This document shows, piece by piece, positions 7,787 to 14,970 of a DNA stretch of 25,160 bases. The notes under the pieces were generated by a model. It saw only the letters and a list, made by a program, of their open reading frames with translations, ran no database searches and was not told the origin of the DNA. Position numbers and translations under genes: made by a program. The stretch spans positions 1-25,160 of the forward strand of contig DHON01000051.1 of assembly GCA_002409965.1 (NCBI GenBank), read 5' to 3'. This DNA comes from Firmicutes bacterium UBA5389 (GTDB lineage: Bacteria > Bacillota > DTU025). Numbering within the stretch: the stretch's first letter is position 1; each line of letters begins with the position of its first letter.

Positions 7787-9775
7787 CTAGGTGCGCGGAG
7801 GCGGCACAGCGGCCATGCCTGTCGCAGCCGCGGAAGCGGCGTCGACATACTGCAGGACAAGACGGTTTGCGTGCACCATGCCGGATCGCGGTACCGACAG
7901 TGGCGCTTCGCCGTAGAAGTCGCCCGGGCTGATCAGCCCATCGCCGTCTACATCCAGGAACCCCACCAAAGTGAAGTCGCCGGGGCTCGCATTCACTATG
8001 CGGAACGTGCGGTCTCGCTGGCCGTAGACTGACTCGCTGACCCATTGGTCTGCCGAATCCTTCACAGCGAACACGGCACGGTCCATGGTAGACTCTGTCA
8101 GCGCAGCGTAGGCGTTTACGAGGCCGGCGCCGAAGTCGTAGTCGTAGCCGTCTGCGCCCAAGTCCATTGAGGTGTCGGACATGAGGGCGGAAACAACGCT
8201 TGGAGACATTGGGCCGAGCTTCGAAAGCAAGAGGGCCGCCAGGCCGCTCACGTGGGGTGTGGCCATCGAGGTGCCGTGCATGAACTCGTAGTCGTTCACC
8301 CAGGTTGAGGTGACGCTGTCATACCGATAGGCTGTGCTGAGGACACCGTCATCCGGGAAAGGAAGCACCAAGCCGCCGGGGGCCGCCACTGTGATCTCCG
8401 GCCCGGTATTGGAGTAGGGAGCAAGCTCGCTGTTCCTGAGCGTGGCGCCCACAGCGATTACCTCGGGAAGAGCGGCCGGGTAGAGCACTTGCCCGGCTTC
8501 ATTGCCTGTCGCTGCTACCAGGACTACGCCCCGATTGTATGCATCTCTGATGACGCCCTCGAAGACCTCGCCGGGAATTCTATCGCCGCCGAGACTCATG
8601 TTGATGACATCTGCGCCGTGCAGAACAGCCCACTGGATGCCTTCCATTATGGCGGAGTAAGTTCCTGCGCCGTTGCCGTCCAGGACCCTGACGGGCATGA
8701 TCTTCGCGCCCCAGCTTACGCCGGCTACTCCGATGCCGTTGTCGGTGGCGGCGGCGATGGTGCCGGCCACGTGAGTCCCGTGGCTCGACTTGGGCTTGAC
8801 AGGCTGGTCGGTGGGGTCGTTGTCCCTGTCGACAAAGTCCCAGCCCGAAACTGTCTTGCCAATAAGGTCGGGATGGTTCGGCCTGATGCCTGTGTCCAGC
8901 ACAGCCACTGTGATCTGGCTCTCCTGGCCGGTGGAAACGTTCCATGCTTGCGGCAGGCTAACGGCGTTGTAGTGCCACTGGTAAGGGAAGAAGGAGTCGT
9001 CCGGCACCGCTGTCGCCCACACGGGGTAATCGGGGTACGCCCAATCGACGCCGGGTATGTTCTCGACGGCAGACGCGGCCTGCTCTACGGATACATCGGC
9101 GCTGCCTGGCGCCGCGAATGCGAGGCGCGGGCTCGAGCCGGCCGCCGGGCGGACCAGGACTATCTGTGTGAGAGGCAACTCGTCTACTATCTCGTAGCCG
9201 GCGAAAGCAAGGTCGTTGGCGATGTCGGAGGCTGTGAGCCCGGGGCGCAGCCTTACCTGAATAACATCGGTGGACGATTCGGGAAGACCGATGCTGGGTG
9301 TGGGCGCGGCTGATCCTGCGAAGAGGCGCGGCGTTGGTCTCGACTTCGACGCCGCCGAGGGAGTGTAGGCGTTGGACAGCGTGGCGCAGCCGGTGATGGA
9401 AGACGTGCCCGGCTGGATCGGCGTCAGCTGCACATTGCAGCGCGTGGTGTCGTTGGCCTGGACTGTGACTGTGGTCTGGTAGGGCAAGTATCCGTGCCGG
9501 GACACAGATAGAGTGCGCTGCCCGGCAACTAGCTTCTCGGCTGCGAACCCGCCCGACCAGTTGGTCGGTGCCAGCACGCGATTATCCACGAAGACAGAGG
9601 CACCTACAACGGGAGAACCCGAGGTCTCGTCGGACACAGTGCCTTCGATCCTGCCCGTTGGCCTGGGCGGAGGGCCAATACAGCCGCCTGCCCCCATCGC
9701 CAGGACCAGCATGAGCGAAACTGTGGTGATGATTGCGAATCTTGGCAAGATCGTACGACATTTGTGGTTGTGCAA
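7787..9775 (-). CDS. Secreted lipoprotein subtilisin-family (S8) protease
   Basis: The 662-residue protein starts with a TTG that has GGAGG nine bases upstream. A signal peptide ends in lipobox AGGC (Cys32). One carboxypeptidase-regulatory-like domain (about 40-120) is followed by an inhibitor-like region (about 165-260) and the S8 domain with Asp294 (VLDTGI), His332 (SHGTHVAG), the oxyanion Asn in ATGN, and Ser503 (GTSMATPHVSG). The C-terminal module begins ESTMDRAVFAV and contains the calcium-loop-like DVDGDGLISPGD. That module and the whole catalytic region closely resemble the larger protease encoded next to it, so the pair arose by tandem duplication followed by gain or loss of N-terminal domains. 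Expected location is the outer face of the cytoplasmic membrane. It has its own promoter 45 bases upstream. Confidence 0.92.
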   Translation of the reverse strand: MHNHKCRTILPRFAIITTVSLMLVLAMGAGGCIGPPPRPTGRIEGTVSDETSGSPVVGASVFVDNRVLAPTNWSGGFAAEKLVAGQRTLSVSRHGYLPYQTTVTVQANDTTRCNVQLTPIQPGTSSITGCATLSNAYTPSAASKSRPTPRLFAGSAAPTPSIGLPESSTDVIQVRLRPGLTASDIANDLAFAGYEIVDELPLTQIVLVRPAAGSSPRLAFAAPGSADVSVEQAASAVENIPGVDWAYPDYPVWATAVPDDSFFPYQWHYNAVSLPQAWNVSTGQESQITVAVLDTGIRPNHPDLIGKTVSGWDFVDRDNDPTDQPVKPKSSHGTHVAGTIAAATDNGIGVAGVSWGAKIMPVRVLDGNGAGTYSAIMEGIQWAVLHGADVINMSLGGDRIPGEVFEGVIRDAYNRGVVLVAATGNEAGQVLYPAALPEVIAVGATLRNSELAPYSNTGPEITVAAPGGLVLPFPDDGVLSTAYRYDSVTSTWVNDYEFMHGTSMATPHVSGLAALLLSKLGPMSPSVVSALMSDTSMDLGADGYDYDFGAGLVNAYAALTESTMDRAVFAVKDSADQWVSESVYGQRDRTFRIVNASPGDFTLVGFLDVDGDGLISPGDFYGEAPLSVPRSGMVHANRLVLQYVDAASAAATGMAAVPPPRT

Positions 9776-9819
9776 ACCCGGGCACCTCCAGCCGGCCAGC
9801 CGGCGGCGGCCGGCAGCAG

Positions 9820-9848
9820 TGTATAGCAGATGCGTAGTAGCGTTTCAA
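9820..9848 (-). promoter_or_regulatory. Promoter of the protease gene pair
   Basis: On the minus strand, -35 TTGAAA (9848-9843), a 17-base spacer, and -10 TATACA (9825-9820). The predicted leader of about 37 bases contains a very GC-rich foldable stretch (9790-9816, GCCGGC repeats) followed by GGAGG before the TTG start codon at 9775. Confidence 0.7.
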
Positions 9849-10107
9849 CGCAGTGGCTTCGAAAGACTATTCTAGATGGGCGGAATTCCTCCTTCAAAGC
9901 AGGGGTGATTGGGGAAATACGGATAGACGGGGAAAGCGGGGGAAGAGGAACGTGCGCGAATCGCGATTCGCCTCCTCCAGCCGCGGCGGAGCGTGAAAGG
10001 ACGACCGCGAACGATGGAGAGATGCGGGAGAGATTGCAGGCGTGCGGAGGAGTCAGCGCGACTCTCTCGTGACACAGACCGGATTCCGTCCGATCCAGAA
10101 TTTGTGC
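9849..10107. other. Upstream intergenic region with a perfect 16-bp palindrome
   Basis: No coding frame is convincing. The main feature is the perfect palindrome GCGAATCGCGATTCGC at 9956-9971, about 110 bases upstream of the protease promoter, followed by an AG-rich stretch. On the minus strand an AAGGAGGAATTCC segment at 9884-9896 looks like a ribosome binding site but has no gene behind it. Confidence 0.4.
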
Positions 10108-10137
10108 TTGAAATGCGTGTAGACCCCATAGTATAAT
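10108..10137 (+). promoter_or_regulatory. Promoter of tRNA-Lys
   Basis: -35 TTGAAA (10108-10113), an 18-base spacer, and a perfect -10 TATAAT (10132-10137), ending 56 bases before the mature tRNA. Confidence 0.8.
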
Positions 10138-10193
10138 GAATGTCGCGTGGGCAGGATAAGTCCTCCCGCAACAATCGAACACAGAAAACGTGT

Positions 10194-10272
<79 letters not shown>

Positions 10273-10531
10273 TTATGCCCCTCTAGCTGGGGCGATGGCC
10301 AATGCCGCTGAGAACAGAACCCAGCGGCATTCGCATTTGTGTGCGAAATGCGTACGAGACCATTCCGTGTGCGCGTCTCGTTTCCGATCTTGCCTGGAGA
10401 GGACATGGATCTCGTATGTGCCTAGGCTGCGTTCGCTGACGTCCGGCGCGCCTGTCTTCTTTCGCCTGGATTTGCGTTGCGCCATCGTAGCTAGCATCGA
10501 CGGCTATCTCGTGTCAAAGTAAGCCCAATCC
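10273..10531. other. Left island border, no gene seen
   Basis: About 260 bases between the attachment repeat and the stop of the SecB-like gene. It contains a GCCCC/GGGGC hairpin (10277-10293) and a perfect 10-bp inverted repeat AATGCCGCTG (10301-10310) with CAGCGGCATT (10322-10331). Neither has a T tract on the expected side, so I do not call an intrinsic terminator. Weak open frames here lack ribosome binding sites. Confidence 0.4.
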
Positions 10532-10960
10532 TCAATGAGCATCGTCCGTACCATCATCATCGTCTCCAAGATCAGGTTCGTCGGAGTAAGGACACATGAT
10601 GATCGGGTACGGTCCCGCTTCCCGCGTAAGGAATGCTACCCAGTAGCAGCACAGATGATATACCGGTGCTGTCAGCTCGCTCATCATGTCACTTACATCG
10701 TCTTCGGACAACTGTTCACGCAGCACGTATCGAGCATCAATGACAGCCTCAACGGCAGGGGAGGAATCCCCTGCAAGAGTGTAGGTGACCACCAGATCAA
10801 GTGTCTTGCTATCAAGTCTGTCGATTGTGGGTCTGAGATCGGCGCGTACTGTCTGTTCGTCGTGTTCATCGTCAGCTCCTTTGCTCACAAGGGACGATAC
10901 ATCGAAACTCAGGGTTCTGAGTCGCGTGTACGCCAGAACCGCACACTCCTTATCAGACAC
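10532..10960 (-). CDS. SecB-like chaperone of a toxin-antitoxin-chaperone operon
   Basis: The 142-residue protein resembles the export chaperone SecB from end to end. TLSFDV (about 17-22) matches the SecB ISFEAP strand, and VRADLRPTIDRLDSKTLDLVVTYTL (38-62) matches its VKLDLD...VYEVVLRVTV region. TAPVYHLCCYWVAFLTREAGPYPIIMCP (97-124) matches the SecB helix and proline-rich segment (NILFPYARECITSM...FPQLNLAP). It ends in an acidic DDDD tail, as SecB does. The GTG start at 10960 overlaps the hicB stop by 8 bases (GTGTCTGA) and has AGGAGG eight bases upstream; a TTG at 10978 covers that site. In TAC systems a solitary SecB-like protein folds and protects the antitoxin. I see no other export gene here, which favours that role over general secretion. 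Confidence 0.7.
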   Translation of the reverse strand: MSDKECAVLAYTRLRTLSFDVSSLVSKGADDEHDEQTVRADLRPTIDRLDSKTLDLVVTYTLAGDSSPAVEAVIDARYVLREQLSEDDVSDMMSELTAPVYHLCCYWVAFLTREAGPYPIIMCPYSDEPDLGDDDDGTDDAH

Positions 10961-11552
10961 CGCTCCTGCCTCCTCCAATTACCCGCGCGAACCGCGGATT
11001 GTGATACGCTACTGGGGTTGGGCGCTCGATCAACGCATTCAACAGCGCATCAGGGTTCAGAGTATCCATAGGATCAGATGTCAGGGTGAACGAGGCGGTA
11101 GTCTGGCTTATCGTTACTGAGGGTTTCCGGACAGGGCTTGCCTTCATGCCATCTTCTTCTGCTGCGGCAGCGTGGTCGCCGCGAGACATATGAACCAATC
11201 CGCCGGACAGAAGACAGACAAGCATCTGGTTCATGCTTACGCCCTCGCGTTCAGCCGTTTCGGCCAGCTCACGGTGGAGTGATTTGGGCAAACGCGCTGT
11301 AAGCTTCCCGCTGTACTCTTCGGGAACCCACATTTTAGGAGCTGGAATGGGCCGCCCCAGATCCTTGTTAACGTCCAACCAACCTTCAATGGCCTCCTGT
11401 AGATCGTAGAGCGCCTCTATGGCAGTGTCCCCCACTCCGGAGCAGCCTGCCAGCTCTGGCGCAGAGGCCGCCCATCCGCCGCCGTAGTCAGGGCTTACGT
11501 GGAACAGCCGCATGGAGTAATCAGCGAAGTCCAGCGCTTTCGGGGTATCCAC
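10953..11552 (-). CDS. hicB: HicB-like antitoxin with long C-terminal extension
   Basis: The 199-residue protein has an N-terminal HicB fold (about 12-62: a strand pair around PDYGGGWAASAPELAGCSGVG and the helix TAIEALYDLQEAIEGWL). A ribbon-helix-helix DNA-binding domain follows (about 80-119: SGKLTARLPKSLHRELAETAE...SMNQML). An unusual tail runs from about 120 to 199 (SVTISQTTASFTLTSDPMDTLNPDALLNALIE...). HicB antitoxins usually stop soon after the DNA-binding domain. HicB neutralises HicA and represses the operon. The GTG start at 11552 shares one base with the hicA stop (TAGTG) and has GGAGGAG upstream, so translation is coupled to hicA. The tail is a candidate chaperone-addiction segment given the SecB-like gene that overlaps its end. 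Confidence 0.85.
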   Translation of the reverse strand: MDTPKALDFADYSMRLFHVSPDYGGGWAASAPELAGCSGVGDTAIEALYDLQEAIEGWLDVNKDLGRPIPAPKMWVPEEYSGKLTARLPKSLHRELAETAEREGVSMNQMLVCLLSGGLVHMSRGDHAAAAEEDGMKASPVRKPSVTISQTTASFTLTSDPMDTLNPDALLNALIERPTPVAYHNPRFARVIGGGRSGV

Positions 11553-11830
11553 TATTCGTCTCCTCCTACTAGTTCCTGTTGAACACGATCTATGAACGTA
11601 ACGAACTGATCTACTTGATAAGGCCTTACTTGATTCCCATGGACACTTATCGTTACCTGCGTTGCCGGGTCTCGAGGATCGGTGAGGTCAGGGTGGATTA
11701 TCTGAGAGTGACTGCCACGACTCTGGATGACTCGGCATCCATGGGCTAGCGCCACGCACTTGATGTCGTCAAATGAGACATTCGTCCGGCTGAAACGCAT
11801 CTTGTCCAACCGCTTGCGCGACTTTGACAT
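11552..11830 (-). CDS. hicA: HicA-like mRNA interferase toxin
   Basis: The 92-residue toxin has the HicA double-stranded-RNA-binding-like fold: FDDIKCVALAHGCRVIQSRGSHSQIIHP and then VTISVHGNQVRPYQVDQFVTFID. His41 in RGSHS corresponds to the catalytic histidine of HicA, which cleaves mRNA in a ribosome-independent way. The N-terminal KSRKRLDKMRFSR stretch is basic and somewhat longer than usual. The ATG at 11830 has AGAGG nearby. It is first in the operon hicA-hicB-SecB-like, the usual toxin-first order of HicAB. Confidence 0.88.
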   Translation of the reverse strand: MSKSRKRLDKMRFSRTNVSFDDIKCVALAHGCRVIQSRGSHSQIIHPDLTDPRDPATQVTISVHGNQVRPYQVDQFVTFIDRVQQELVGGDE

Positions 11831-11850
11831 GCCTAAGCCTCTCTTGTCGT

Positions 11851-11868
11851 GCCACCGCAGACGGTGGC
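11851..11868 (-). promoter_or_regulatory. Inverted repeat between promoter and hicA, likely autoregulatory operator
   Basis: GCCACCG (11851-11857) and CGGTGGC (11862-11868) form a 7-bp inverted repeat with a CAGA centre. It lies between the -10 box and the hicA start. Its position fits a HicB ribbon-helix-helix operator; it could instead form a leader hairpin. Confidence 0.45.
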
Positions 11869-11874
11869 GTACTC

Positions 11875-11903
11875 ATTCTACCGCACCTGATGGTCACAGT
11901 CCA
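11875..11903 (-). promoter_or_regulatory. Probable promoter of the hicA-hicB-SecB-like operon
   Basis: On the minus strand, -35 TGGACT (11903-11898, four of six consensus bases), a 17-base spacer and -10 TAGAAT (11880-11875). It ends 45 bases before the hicA ATG. The weaker -35 fits a repressible promoter. Confidence 0.55.
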
Positions 11904-12021
11904 GACCCAATCGTTCGATGATCCACCGCATAGCAGTCCCGTCAACAGCCCTTACGGGCACTTGTGCTCCGAATATCGAAAGCCATATCTCCGGCTGATC
12001 TGGCCGCATCCCGGTCTCATG

Positions 12022-13569
12022 CTATAGGCCCCACAGATCCGGGCCCGCGGCCGGACCTACTTTGCTCTGGTAGGTCAGGCTATGAAAGGCTTTGAAGTTG
12101 TCCCCGCTCAGTACTAGCGTCACCGTAGTTCTGGGAGTATCCCACTCGGCCCAGTACATGAGGTCGCCACAGAGGACAGCAAATCCCCACTTGTCCTTCC
12201 TGTCGCGGTACAGATTACCTTCCCACAGCATTTCGTCTATCGTGGGAGGCCCGTACTTCAAGGCGAGCAGTTCTTTCATGCTCCTGAAGTCCTCTATGTA
12301 GAGATTCTCGTTGATGTGAGTATCCTGGAAAACGTAGAATGCTTCAGAAAGCCGAGAATCAGTGAACCGATAGAATAGGTTTACCCTGCGACCGGCAACT
12401 GTGGTACTGCCAGCTAACACCGAGTGCCCTGTTACGGGGCTCAGAACCGCCTCCGTTTCAGCCGTAGTGACTTCGGCTATGGTCATTCCCCAACGGACGT
12501 TGCGGAAGTCGGTGGTTGGTGTTGTAGAATCACCGCGGCCACTCTGAACTGCGCTTCTGGCAAGGGGAAGATCCAGGTCCGGGCTCGGCTCGACGGACTT
12601 CACGGGGACCACAATGGCGACACTGTCGGTGGTCCAAATTGGATGCCCTATGAACCCGGAACAACTTCCGACAATCCGCATTGGCGCTTTGCCCCACTCA
12701 GCCGCCCACAGTTCAGACACACTGTCGCCGCTGCCGAAGCCCTGCGATTCGAATGTCTCATACGCTACTCGTTTTCCGTCTGGAGATAAGCTTGCTGAAG
12801 GAGCCCATGAATCGACTGCAACGCTCTGCAGAATGTCCTCTGTGAGGGCATCCAACAGCAGCAACGCCCTGCTGCGATGGCTGATCAGCAAGTGCTTGCT
12901 GTCATTGGACCAATCCATTGGGATGAAACGCGCCGAATGCGCGGCGACAACCTCGCCGTTGCGGTTCAGCAGCGTTAGTCCATCGCTAGAATCAACGGCT
13001 ACCATGGATCCGTCTGGTGACCAGAGCGCTGTAGAACACTCATAAGGTAGAGAGGTCGTGGCATCTGCAGAGACGTCATAGAGGCCGATCTTGCCATCGC
13101 CGAGGCGAGAATCGCGCGCAATCGCCAACTTGCGATCCGGTGAGAAGAAAAGAGTGTCAGACACCTCGTTAGCAAGAATGCTTTGCTTGCCATCAGGCCA
13201 CGTGATCTGAAACCAGGTATCTGTCAGGCTTGGGCAGCAACTGTAGATGATGGTACCGTCTGGATGCCACTGAATGTCGCGAGCTGTGCCCTTACCGCTG
13301 ACGAAATCCATAGATACTGTGCTGCGACCGGGAAGGCTCAAGATGCGAATGCCGGACTTCGTCGACACTGCTATGAGCTCACCATCCGGGGACATGTCCC
13401 ATGCGCCTGTATGGCCGGAGGTCGCGAAGCGTGTTACTGGCAACGATGCAAGACCACCAGCAGGCACAATCCACCAGTTGAAGATCTCATCGCTGGCTGT
13501 GCATAAGGTTGATCCTGCGGCCAGTATGCACAGACCGATTAGTACGGCAATAGGTCTCTTTCTGGACAT
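12022..13569 (-). CDS. Secreted beta-propeller (WD40/TolB-like) protein with unknown C-terminal domain
   Basis: The 515-residue protein begins with a signal peptide (MSRKRPIAVLIGLCILAAG, cleavage likely near LCTA/SDE). From about 30 to 330 it has repeated blades of the PD40/TolB type: MSPDGELIAVST, WHPDGTIIYSC, FSPDRKLAIARD, WSPDGSMVAVDS, LSPDGKRVAYET and similar. From about 355 a separate domain begins FRNVRWGMTIAEV, a pattern seen at the start of small extracytoplasmic domains of unknown function, and runs to the end. There is no catalytic motif, so a binding or scaffold role outside the cell is likely. The start at 13569 has GAGGAGG upstream; an in-frame ATG at 13593 would cover that site. 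It is a single gene within the island, with no evident functional link to its neighbours. Confidence 0.75.
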   Translation of the reverse strand: MSRKRPIAVLIGLCILAAGSTLCTASDEIFNWWIVPAGGLASLPVTRFATSGHTGAWDMSPDGELIAVSTKSGIRILSLPGRSTVSMDFVSGKGTARDIQWHPDGTIIYSCCPSLTDTWFQITWPDGKQSILANEVSDTLFFSPDRKLAIARDSRLGDGKIGLYDVSADATTSLPYECSTALWSPDGSMVAVDSSDGLTLLNRNGEVVAAHSARFIPMDWSNDSKHLLISHRSRALLLLDALTEDILQSVAVDSWAPSASLSPDGKRVAYETFESQGFGSGDSVSELWAAEWGKAPMRIVGSCSGFIGHPIWTTDSVAIVVPVKSVEPSPDLDLPLARSAVQSGRGDSTTPTTDFRNVRWGMTIAEVTTAETEAVLSPVTGHSVLAGSTTVAGRRVNLFYRFTDSRLSEAFYVFQDTHINENLYIEDFRSMKELLALKYGPPTIDEMLWEGNLYRDRKDKWGFAVLCGDLMYWAEWDTPRTTVTLVLSGDNFKAFHSLTYQSKVGPAAGPDLWGL

Positions 13570-13930
13570 ATGTAGACCTCCTCTGCGAAGCATGAGCGGC
13601 GTTCAGCAGCTCAATAAGCTGGAGCAAGTCATCAGCATGATGCGTATTCTGCAACAGCTGTGCGGGCTGCTGTCGCGCGCTCGCGCGATGGGTCGATTGT
13701 TGGAGACTCTCGCTGGGCTAGATCCCTGCTGGTGAGCCTCACCCATACTAATGGTTCAAATTGGCTTCGACACCTTCACGATTTCCGGTCCTCTGGTCGA
13801 ACAGCTTCGGCAGCGTGATATTCTGACCCTTCTTCGGGCTTTCTGATACTGGGAAAATCGGGCGTTGAATCTCGCCACGAAGTCTCTTATCGGACTTGCG
13901 GCCGCTGCGAACTCAGTTGGCTGCACGGGG
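13570..13930. other. Gap of 361 bases with gene remnants and a palindrome
   Basis: On the minus strand an open frame at 13748-13912 reads SDKRLRGEIQRPIFPVSE and then KGQNITLPKLFDQRTGNREG. This looks like a real protein end but has no start codon and a stop directly before it, so it is probably a remnant. On the plus strand 13592-13735 encodes a 47-residue, strongly helical peptide (MSGVQQLNKLEQVISMMRIL...) without a ribosome binding site. A near-palindrome with TCGCGCG and CGCGCGA arms sits at 13673-13688. No promoter for the propeller gene could be fixed. Confidence 0.35.
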
Positions 13931-14299
13931 CTAGGAGAGAGCTTGCCTAATCTCATGCAAATGTCGTAGGGCATTGCTGACGGCCTGCTCGTCTAGGTGT
14001 ACGCAATCATATCTAGCCCGTATCGAGGCAGAGAGCAGACTGTTATAGTGAACTATGGCCCGCCGGGACTTACCCATGAAATGATCGTTAACAAGGCGAC
14101 GACGCTGCACATGCCCGCCGTCGAAGCTGTGAATCTTGTGATGCTTGGCGAGCTCCGCGTCGATCAGGTGAAGGGCGCAGTAGAAGGCTATGGTAATGGT
14201 CCAATCGGGGTAGATGGTCGGCCTCGCGCTCAGGATGTCTTCGGCAAGGAGGCACTCGTTATGCTTGGCCTGGCGGTGATGACTGATCTCGTCCGGCAT
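13931..14299 (-). CDS. HEPN-like protein
   Basis: The 122-residue, almost all-helical protein shows the HEPN pattern: an N-terminal helix HRQAKHNECLLAEDIL, then YPDWTITIAFYCALHLIDAEL (30-50), a His-rich turn, and LLSASIRARYDCVHLDEQAV (88-107) before a final helix. R96-YDCV-H101 fits the R-x4-6-H motif of ribonuclease-type HEPN proteins, though many HEPN members are inactive. HEPN proteins serve as RNase toxins, in CRISPR and other defence systems, or as nucleotidyltransferase partners; no partner of that last kind is visible here. The ATG at 14299 lies 11 bases after the stop of the gene before it, with a weak GGGTG upstream, so it is the third gene of an operon with 14311-14967 and 14971-15279. 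Confidence 0.6.
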   Translation of the reverse strand: MPDEISHHRQAKHNECLLAEDILSARPTIYPDWTITIAFYCALHLIDAELAKHHKIHSFDGGHVQRRRLVNDHFMGKSRRAIVHYNSLLSASIRARYDCVHLDEQAVSNALRHLHEIRQALS

Positions 14300-14310
14300 T
14301 CTGAGTCACC

Positions 14311-14967
14311 CTACTCTAGTTGGGCCCGTCGGTCCGCATATTCGCGTTCAGTGATGGCGAGGTAGTCGTAATCGATATCAGGGTACTCACGGTACAGACT
14401 CGTGAAGACCTCAGCAGCAGCCGTATCGAGGTCGAAATCCGGTTCGCTCTGGAACACAGCCCAAAGATGCACTCTACCAGCGCGCACAAAGGCGACTGGC
14501 CGAACGTTGCCCTGGAGCGTGGATATGCCTTGCCTGAACTTGGTGCATGCCTCAAGTTGGCACATCGTGACTGGCTCAACTCCTGCCCGGTAATCGGGCA
14601 AATCCGATTTGTCGGCACCGTCCAAAGACTGGCGGCAGATTGGTGCTGACCACCAAGCCGCAACAGGTGAGGCGCCCATCTCCCTAGCATCAGAGCGTAT
14701 GCTATATCGGTCCAAAATATTCCTGATTGCAGCGGTGATTTGCTCACGTGCGAAATCGGCCAGCATGAGATACGGGCCCTGCGCAAAGGGATGGAACCCG
14801 TGACTCGAAGTATTCCGAGCCTCCGATCCCGGGGTCAAGGCGTGTACCCATCCTCTGGCTTGCTGAGCCGCCTCCAGCCAAGAGCAGAGGCCGTACAGAG
14901 GCGAGCTTTCGCATAGCGAGTCGCCCTCGCTGGGAGCCCAAACCCATGAGCTCGTCTCGGCTTGCAT
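14311..14967 (-). CDS. Unknown protein, middle gene of HEPN operon
   Basis: I do not recognise this 218-residue protein. It is soluble, with no signal peptide or membrane segment. The N-terminal half is rich in Trp, Ser and Gly (SSWVWAPSEGDS, GPYLMLADFAREQITAAIRNIL). The C-terminal half has an alternating strand-helix pattern (VRPVAFVRAGRVHLWAVFQSE, then FDLDTAAAEVFTSLYREYPDIDYDYLAITEREY) that suggests a small alpha/beta domain. Cysteines at about 110, 135 and 140 do not form an obvious metal site. The ATG at 14967 has AAGGAGG eight bases upstream and starts one base after the upstream stop, so it is coupled to that gene. Its conserved place between a DUF3467-like gene and a HEPN gene would be the best clue to its role. 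Confidence 0.65.
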   Translation of the reverse strand: MQAETSSWVWAPSEGDSLCESSPLYGLCSWLEAAQQARGWVHALTPGSEARNTSSHGFHPFAQGPYLMLADFAREQITAAIRNILDRYSIRSDAREMGASPVAAWWSAPICRQSLDGADKSDLPDYRAGVEPVTMCQLEACTKFRQGISTLQGNVRPVAFVRAGRVHLWAVFQSEPDFDLDTAAAEVFTSLYREYPDIDYDYLAITEREYADRRAQLE

Positions 14968-14970
14968 GCA

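Noticed and set aside
4489..9313. Several long plus-strand frames opposite the protease genes
   Set aside because: They mirror the high-GC coding strand of the proteases and have no start signals or family features.
10277..10293. GCCCC/GGGGC hairpin as terminator of tRNA-Lys or of the TAC operon
   Set aside because: The T run is before the hairpin on the plus strand and the minus strand has A's after it, so it fits neither direction.
13756..13974. 72-residue ATG-started minus-strand frame
   Set aside because: It overlaps the HEPN gene end, lacks a ribosome binding site and is rich in Arg/Ser/Pro; the other frame looks more protein-like.
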